Source: Nonomuraea candida (GTDB lineage Bacteria > Actinomycetota > Actinomycetes > Streptosporangiales > Streptosporangiaceae). Taken from it: a DNA stretch of 64,000 bases. Where the stretch lies: positions 186,001-250,000 of the forward strand of contig NZ_JOAG01000005.1 in NCBI RefSeq assembly GCF_000725485.1. The letters are read 5' to 3'. Below the pieces are notes generated by a model. It was given only the letters and a program-made list of their open reading frames with translations, ran no database searches and had not been told where the DNA came from. Both the position numbers and the translations under genes were made by a program. This document shows, in pieces, positions 59,517 through 64,000 of this stretch (position 1 is its first letter; each line of letters starts with the position of its first letter).

Positions 59517-60475
59517 GCACCCTTCCCCTCGCGGTCCCGCGACGGCGTAGGCGCGGCGTGCGGCACACCCTCGACGTGAGGGTGTCGCCATACGCCTACG
59601 TGGCCCCGTTCTTCCTGCTGTTCTGCGCCTTCGGCCTGTTCCCGCTGGTCTACACGGCCTGGGTGAGCCTGCACGAGTGGACGCTGCTGTCGGAGACGCA
59701 GGAGTTCGTCGGGCTGGGCAACTACACGACGCTGCTGGCCGACTCCTACTTCTGGAACGCCACCTTCAACACCCTGTCCATCGGCGTCCTGTCGACGGTG
59801 CCGCAGCTCGCGCTGGCCATCTGGCTGGCGCACCTGCTCAACCGGCGGCTGCGCTTCCAGACGTTGTTCCGGGTCGCGCTGCTGCTGCCCAACGTCACCA
59901 GCGTGGTGGCGGTGGTGGTGATCTTCAGCCAGCTCTTCGGGCGCGACTTCGGCATCATCAACTGGATGTTGTCGTGGTTCGGGGCCGGGCACATCGACTG
60001 GGCGGCGGGCACGGCCAGCTCGCACGTCGCGCTCTCGGTGATGATCATGTGGCGCTGGACCGGGTACAACGCGCTGATCTTCCTGGCCGCCATGCAGGCC
60101 GTGCCGCGCGAGCTGTACGAAGCCGCCACCCTCGACGGCGCGAGCAACCTCACCCAGCTGCGCCGCATCACCATCCCCATGATCCGGCCGACGATCATCT
60201 TCGTGGTCATCGTCTCCACGATCGGCGCGATGCAGGTCATCGCCGAGCCCATGCTGTTCGGGCAGAGCAGCGGCGGCGGTGGCGGCATCGCCACGGGCGG
60301 CCCCGACCGGCAGTTCCAGACGCTGGCGCTGTTCGTCTACGAGCAGGGCTTCGCCAACTCGACCTTCGACTTCGGCTACGCCTCGGCGGCGTCGTGGCTG
60401 ATGTTCGTGGCCGTGGTGCTCGTCGCCGGGATCAACTTCCTGATCACGCGCCGGGTGAAGGGCGGGCTGGTATGA
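59513..60475 (+). CDS. Beta-glucoside ABC permease (MalF/CebF-like)
   Basis: 320 residues, basic N-terminal tail then six helices; EAA loop YEAATLDGASNLTQLRRITIP. The loop after helix 3 has the ordinary short form (GRDFGIINWML). ATGA overlaps on both sides couple it to the binding protein and the second permease. Confidence 0.93.
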   Translation: MSTLPLAVPRRRRRGVRHTLDVRVSPYAYVAPFFLLFCAFGLFPLVYTAWVSLHEWTLLSETQEFVGLGNYTTLLADSYFWNATFNTLSIGVLSTVPQLALAIWLAHLLNRRLRFQTLFRVALLLPNVTSVVAVVVIFSQLFGRDFGIINWMLSWFGAGHIDWAAGTASSHVALSVMIMWRWTGYNALIFLAAMQAVPRELYEAATLDGASNLTQLRRITIPMIRPTIIFVVIVSTIGAMQVIAEPMLFGQSSGGGGGIATGGPDRQFQTLALFVYEQGFANSTFDFGYASAASWLMFVAVVLVAGINFLITRRVKGGLV

Positions 60476-61275
60476 GGCTGCGTTACCTGACCCTGATCGC
60501 GGTGGCCTTCTTCTCGGCGTTCCCCCTCTACTACAGCGTCGTGGTGGCCTCCCGGCACAACTCCGCGCTGGCCCAGGTGCCGCCGCCGCTGCTGCCCGGG
60601 GGCAACTTCCTCGCCAACGTCTCCCGGGTCTTCGACACCGTGCCCTTCGGGCTGGCGCTGCTCAACTCGTTCGTCGTGGCCGGGTCGATCTCGGTGGCGG
60701 TGATGTTCTTCTCGACGCTGGCCGGGTTCGCCTTCGCCAAGCTGAGGTTCCGGGGCAGGAACGCGATGCTGGTGATCACGGTGGCGACCATGATGGTGCC
60801 GGCCCAGCTCGGCATCATCCCGCTCTACATGCTCATGGTGAAGCTGGAGTGGACCGGCACCACCTACGCGCTGATCGTGCCCGCGCTGGTCAACGCGTTC
60901 GGCGTGTTCTTCATGACGCAGTACCTCTCGCGCGCCCTGCCGAACGAGCTGCTGGAGGCCGGGCGGGTGGACGGGTGCTCGACCTGGGGGCTGTTCTGGC
61001 ACGTCGTGCTGCCGGCCGCGCGGCCCGCGGCGGCGGTGCTGGGCATGCTGACGTTCATGTCGGCCTGGAACGACTACTTCTGGCCGCTGGTCGTGCTGAC
61101 CCCCGACAACCCCACCGTGCAGGTGGCCCTGTCCACCCTGGCCAGCGGATACGTCAACGACTACGTGCTGGGGCTGGCCGGTACGGCGATCGGGACCCTG
61201 CCGCTCGTGGCCGTGTTCGCCCTGTTCGGCAGGCAAATCATCGGTGGAATCATGCAAGGAGCTGTGAAGGGATGA
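60472..61275 (+). CDS. Beta-glucoside ABC permease (MalG/CebG-like)
   Basis: 267 residues, six helices, very short cytoplasmic N terminus (MRLRYLTLIAVAFFSAFPLYY). EAA loop LEAGRVDGCSTWGLFWHVVLP, with Gly where Ala is usual. Overlaps the GH1 gene by ATGA. No ATPase gene in the operon. Confidence 0.93.
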   Translation: MRLRYLTLIAVAFFSAFPLYYSVVVASRHNSALAQVPPPLLPGGNFLANVSRVFDTVPFGLALLNSFVVAGSISVAVMFFSTLAGFAFAKLRFRGRNAMLVITVATMMVPAQLGIIPLYMLMVKLEWTGTTYALIVPALVNAFGVFFMTQYLSRALPNELLEAGRVDGCSTWGLFWHVVLPAARPAAAVLGMLTFMSAWNDYFWPLVVLTPDNPTVQVALSTLASGYVNDYVLGLAGTAIGTLPLVAVFALFGRQIIGGIMQGAVKG

Positions 61276-62642
61276 TCTTTCCCGAGAACTTCGTCTGGGG
61301 CGCCGCGACGGCCTCGTACCAGATCGAGGGGGCGGTCAAGGAGGACGGGCGGGGCCAGTCGATCTGGGACACCTTCTCCCACACCCCCGGGAAGGTGGTG
61401 GACGGCGACACCGGCGACGTGGCCTGCGACCACTACCACCGCTACCGGGACGACGTCGGGCTGATGCGCGGGCTGGGGCTGGCGGCCTACCGGTTCTCGG
61501 TGGCCTGGCCGCGGGTCCAGCCGGACGGCGCCGGCTCGATCAACCCCCGCGGCCTGGCCTTCTACGACCGGCTCGTGGACAAGCTCCTCGCCGCCGGCAT
61601 CTCTCCCTATGTCACGCTCTATCACTGGGATCTTCCGCAGACCCTGGAGGATCGCGGCGGCTGGACGAACCGCGACACCGCCCACCGCTTCGCCGACTAC
61701 GCCCAGGCGGTCCACGACCGGCTCGGCGACCGCGTCGCCGACTGGGCCACGCTGAACGAGCCCTGGGTGGCGGCCTTCCTCGGCTACGGCAACGGCGTGC
61801 ACGCGCCCGGCCGGCGCGACCCGGCCGCGGCCCTGCGCGCGGCGCACCACCTGCTGCTCGGCCACGGGCTGGCGGCGCGGCGGCTGCGCGCGGCCGGCGC
61901 GAAGCGCATCATGCTCGTCGTCAACTCCTCCCCCGTGCTCACGCCCGCCCAGGTCAACGACCCCTCGGCGGCGCCCGGCGCGGCGGACGCGGCGGCCGTG
62001 CACCGCATCCACGCGCTGCTGACCAGGCAGTTCCTGGACCCGGCGGTGCTCGGCACGTACCCGGAGGAGGTGCTGGAGGCGGCGGCGCGCAACGGCGGTA
62101 CCGGCCACCTCCAGGACGGCGACCTGGCGCTGATCAACGCCCCGATCGACCTGGTCGGCGTCAACTACTACAACCCGTGCGTGGTCGAGGCGGGCCCCGG
62201 CCTGCCCGCCGACGCGGCCTGGCCCGGCTCGGAGGGCGTCAGGTTCGCCGCGGCGGACGCCCCGACCACCGCCATGGGCTGGCCCATCGTGCCCGACGGG
62301 CTGTCGCGGCTGCTCATCCGGCTCTCCCAGGACTATCCGCGGGTCGGCCTCATGGTCACCGAGAACGGCGCGGCCTTCGACGACGTCGTGGAGGACGGCC
62401 GGGTGCACGACGACGAGCGGGTGGCGTACCTGGACGGGCACCTGCGCGAGGTCCACCGGGCCATCGAGGCGGGCGCGGACCTGCGGGGCTACCTGGTGTG
62501 GTCGCTGCTGGACAACTTCGAGTGGGCCGAGGGCTACCGGCGGCGCTTCGGCATCGTGCACGTGGACTACGCCACGCAGGAGCGGGTGCTCAAGGACAGC
62601 GCCCTGTGGTACCGGGACGTGATCGGCAGAAACGGCCTGTAG
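61272..62642 (+). CDS. GH1 beta-glucosidase
   Basis: Cytosolic hydrolase of cellobiose-type disaccharides after import. 456 residues, standard GH1 length. N terminus FPENFVWGAATASYQIEGA, acid/base Glu163 in TLNEPW, nucleophile Glu364 in VTENGAA, and the aglycone/glycone signature NFEWAEGY near the C terminus. No signal peptide. Its ATG overlaps the permease stop. Resembles actinomycete BglC-type enzymes, but the gene name is not certain. Confidence 0.94.
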   Translation: MIFPENFVWGAATASYQIEGAVKEDGRGQSIWDTFSHTPGKVVDGDTGDVACDHYHRYRDDVGLMRGLGLAAYRFSVAWPRVQPDGAGSINPRGLAFYDRLVDKLLAAGISPYVTLYHWDLPQTLEDRGGWTNRDTAHRFADYAQAVHDRLGDRVADWATLNEPWVAAFLGYGNGVHAPGRRDPAAALRAAHHLLLGHGLAARRLRAAGAKRIMLVVNSSPVLTPAQVNDPSAAPGAADAAAVHRIHALLTRQFLDPAVLGTYPEEVLEAAARNGGTGHLQDGDLALINAPIDLVGVNYYNPCVVEAGPGLPADAAWPGSEGVRFAAADAPTTAMGWPIVPDGLSRLLIRLSQDYPRVGLMVTENGAAFDDVVEDGRVHDDERVAYLDGHLREVHRAIEAGADLRGYLVWSLLDNFEWAEGYRRRFGIVHVDYATQERVLKDSALWYRDVIGRNGL

Positions 62643-62674
62643 ATTCGTTCCGTGCTCTCCCCTCTGGTGCAGAC

Positions 62675-63670
62675 ATGAGACGCCCGACCCTGGAGGCGGT
62701 CGCCGCCCGCGCGGGCGTTTCGCGCGCCACCGCCTCGCGGGTGGTCAACGGGCAGACGACGGTGGCGCCGCACATCCGCGACGCCGTGCTGCGCGCGATC
62801 GACGAGCTGGGCTACGTGCCCAACTCCGCCGCGCGCAGCCTCGTCACCCAGCGCACCGACTCGGTCGCCCTGGTCGTGAGCGAGCCGGGCACCCGGGTCT
62901 TCTCCGAGGACCCGCTGTTCTCCACGGCGATCAGGTCGGCCCTGGTGGAGCTGGAGGCGATCAACAAGCAGGTCGTGCTGATGCTGGCGTCCTCGCCCAA
63001 GAGCCACGCCAGGGTGGAGCGCTACATCGCGGGCGGTCACGTCGACGGCGTCATGCTGCTGTCCATGCACGGCGCCGACCCGCTGCCGTCCGCGCTGTCG
63101 CGGCTGCGCGTGCCGGTGGTCTCCTACGGGCGGCCGGCCGTGCCGGTGGACATCCCGTTCGTCGACAACGACAACGTGGGCGGGGCCGAGGCCGGGGTGC
63201 GGCACCTGGTGGAGACGGGGCGGCGCCGGATCGCCACGATCGCCGGGCCGCAGGACATGATCGCCGGGCAGGACCGGCTGGCGGGCTACCGCAACGTGCT
63301 GCGCGACTCCGACCGCCGCTCGATCGTGGCGGTCGGCGACTTCACCCGCGAGTCGGGGGCGGTCGCGATGCGCCAGCTCCTCGGTGACGACCCGGGGCTC
63401 GACGCGGTGTTCGTGGCCAACGACCTGATGGCGGTCGGGGCGCTGCAGTCGCTGCGGCAGGCGGGGCGGCGGGTGCCCGACGACGTGGCGGTGGTGGGCT
63501 TCGACGACATCGAGGCGGCGAAATACACCGAGCCGCCGCTGACGACGCTGCGGCACCCGATGATGGAGCAGGCGGCCGCGATGGTCCGGCTGCTGCTCAA
63601 CCTGTTCGAGGGCGGCCCGACCGACCCGATCATCCTGCCCACGGAGCTGGTGGTCAGGGAGTCGAGCTAG
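62675..63670 (+). CDS. LacI-family transcriptional regulator (CebR-like role)
   Basis: 331 residues. LacI HTH at residues 4-50 (TLEAVAARAGVSRATASRVV, hinge NSAARSLVTQRT), then a periplasmic-binding-like effector domain with FVDNDNVGGAEAGVRHLVE and VVGFDDIEAAKY. It sits 32 nt after the beta-glucosidase without a strong ribosome site. Expected to repress the operon through the palindrome at 58163-58182 and to release on a beta-glucoside. Confidence 0.92.
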   Translation: MRRPTLEAVAARAGVSRATASRVVNGQTTVAPHIRDAVLRAIDELGYVPNSAARSLVTQRTDSVALVVSEPGTRVFSEDPLFSTAIRSALVELEAINKQVVLMLASSPKSHARVERYIAGGHVDGVMLLSMHGADPLPSALSRLRVPVVSYGRPAVPVDIPFVDNDNVGGAEAGVRHLVETGRRRIATIAGPQDMIAGQDRLAGYRNVLRDSDRRSIVAVGDFTRESGAVAMRQLLGDDPGLDAVFVANDLMAVGALQSLRQAGRRVPDDVAVVGFDDIEAAKYTEPPLTTLRHPMMEQAAAMVRLLLNLFEGGPTDPIILPTELVVRESS

Positions 63671-63694
63671 GCATGTCCCGCCGAGGCGATCGGC

Positions 63695-63716
63695 CCGGCC
63701 CGGCGCGCCGGGCCGG
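63695..63716. terminator. 22-bp GC palindrome between convergent lacI and tetR genes
   Basis: ccggcccggcg (63695-63705) is followed at once by its exact complement (63706-63716). Placed 24 nt after the LacI stop and 21 nt after the TetR stop on the other strand, it fits a bidirectional terminator without T-tract. Confidence 0.55.
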
Positions 63717-63737
63717 TGATCCGCGCGGGGAGCGGGG

Positions 63738-64000
63738 TCACGCCTTGGGGGCGGCCAGCTTCATGGCGGCGCGCATGAGCCCCGCTCTGGCCGTGTCCGG
63801 GGTGGCCGGTTCGTCGGCGTGCATCATGCGGGCCATCTGGGGGACCGCGTACCACCAGCCCGCCAGGGCCAGGATGAGGAAGGCGAGGTCGGCGGCCGGC
63901 AGGTCGTCGCTGATCAGGTTCGCCCGCTGGGCCCGGGCGAACGCCGCGACCTTGGTGCGGTAGTAGTCCGTACGGGTTTCCTCGTCGGGCACTTCCGGCA
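63738..64000 (-). CDS. TetR-family regulator, C-terminal part (5' end outside window)
   Basis: The frame is open to the window edge; about 87 residues are visible. They form the ligand-binding tail of a TetR-type repressor (KVAAFARAQRANLISDDLP, ADLAFLILALAGWWYAVPQMARMM), a pattern seen in several actinomycete TetR proteins. The HTH domain lies beyond the edge, so the family call rests on the C-terminal helices only. Confidence 0.75.
   Translation of the reverse strand, partial: PEVPDEETRTDYYRTKVAAFARAQRANLISDDLPAADLAFLILALAGWWYAVPQMARMMHADEPATPDTARAGLMRAAMKLAAPKA

Overview
The window is about 64 kb of very GC-rich chromosomal DNA from an actinomycete. The organism type is inferred from G/C-rich third codon positions, frequent GTG starts, ATGA/GTGA stop-start overlaps, rare TTA codons, F420-type luciferase-like oxidoreductase, DUF574 methyltransferase, fused isobutyryl-CoA mutase and MTH1187 family genes. 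The gene mix looks most like Streptosporangiales (Nonomuraea-like), but I cannot prove the genus. No rRNA, tRNA, CRISPR array, insertion sequence or prophage was seen. All major genes look intact; the two edge genes (treS at the left, a TetR-type regulator at the right) are cut by the window.

Layout. 1-5.2 kb: end of trehalose synthase (TreS), then a leftward PadR regulator-ABC exporter operon. 5.3-10.2 kb: a rightward sugar ABC importer with two binding lipoproteins and two permeases, one carrying an inserted extracellular Cna-B/SdrD-like domain. 10.3-15.6 kb: ung, small conserved genes, a thioredoxin-reductase-like flavoprotein and an unrecognised 326-residue protein. 15.7-22.4 kb: leftward glgX-treY-treZ operon (glycogen debranching and trehalose production from maltodextrins). 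22.6-26.7 kb: mscL, proline iminopeptidase, PAP2 phosphatase, a universal stress protein and small unknowns. 26.9-33 kb: a double histidine kinase with a degenerate first half, its convergent LuxR-type response regulator, and an ABC exporter. 33-35 kb: gpgS-like glucosyl-3-phosphoglycerate synthase coupled to a GT4 glycosyltransferase.

35-45.5 kb holds the most interesting block: Gfo/Idh/MocA dehydrogenase, two paralogous zinc-less MDR dehydrogenases, two TIM-barrel isomerase/epimerase-like proteins, a GH63-like glycosidase related to glucosylglycerate/mannosylglycerate hydrolases, a complete sugar importer minus ATPase, and a ROK repressor. A 32-bp dyad operator lies in the central divergent promoter. 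I read this as an uncharacterised oxidative glycoside-degradation pathway, possibly linked to the glucosylglycerate-type chemistry next door.

45.6-54.2 kb: a metal-receptor-fold binding protein, DUF574 methyltransferase, F420-type oxidoreductase, thiol peroxidase, IcmF, a glucose-dehydrogenase-like MDR and a CHAP-domain protein. 54.4-58 kb: PP2C phosphatase, an HTH-N6 DNA methylase and a soluble Ser/Thr kinase side by side, suggesting phosphorylation-controlled DNA modification. 58.1-63.7 kb: a beta-glucoside operon (binding protein, two permeases, GH1 beta-glucosidase, LacI regulator) under a 20-bp palindromic operator.

Recurring themes: three carbohydrate importers lacking a dedicated ATPase (probably sharing an MsiK-type ATPase encoded elsewhere), short tandem duplications at gene 3' ends, repeat-rich inserts in otherwise conserved enzymes, and five genes with a single TTA (bldA-type) codon.
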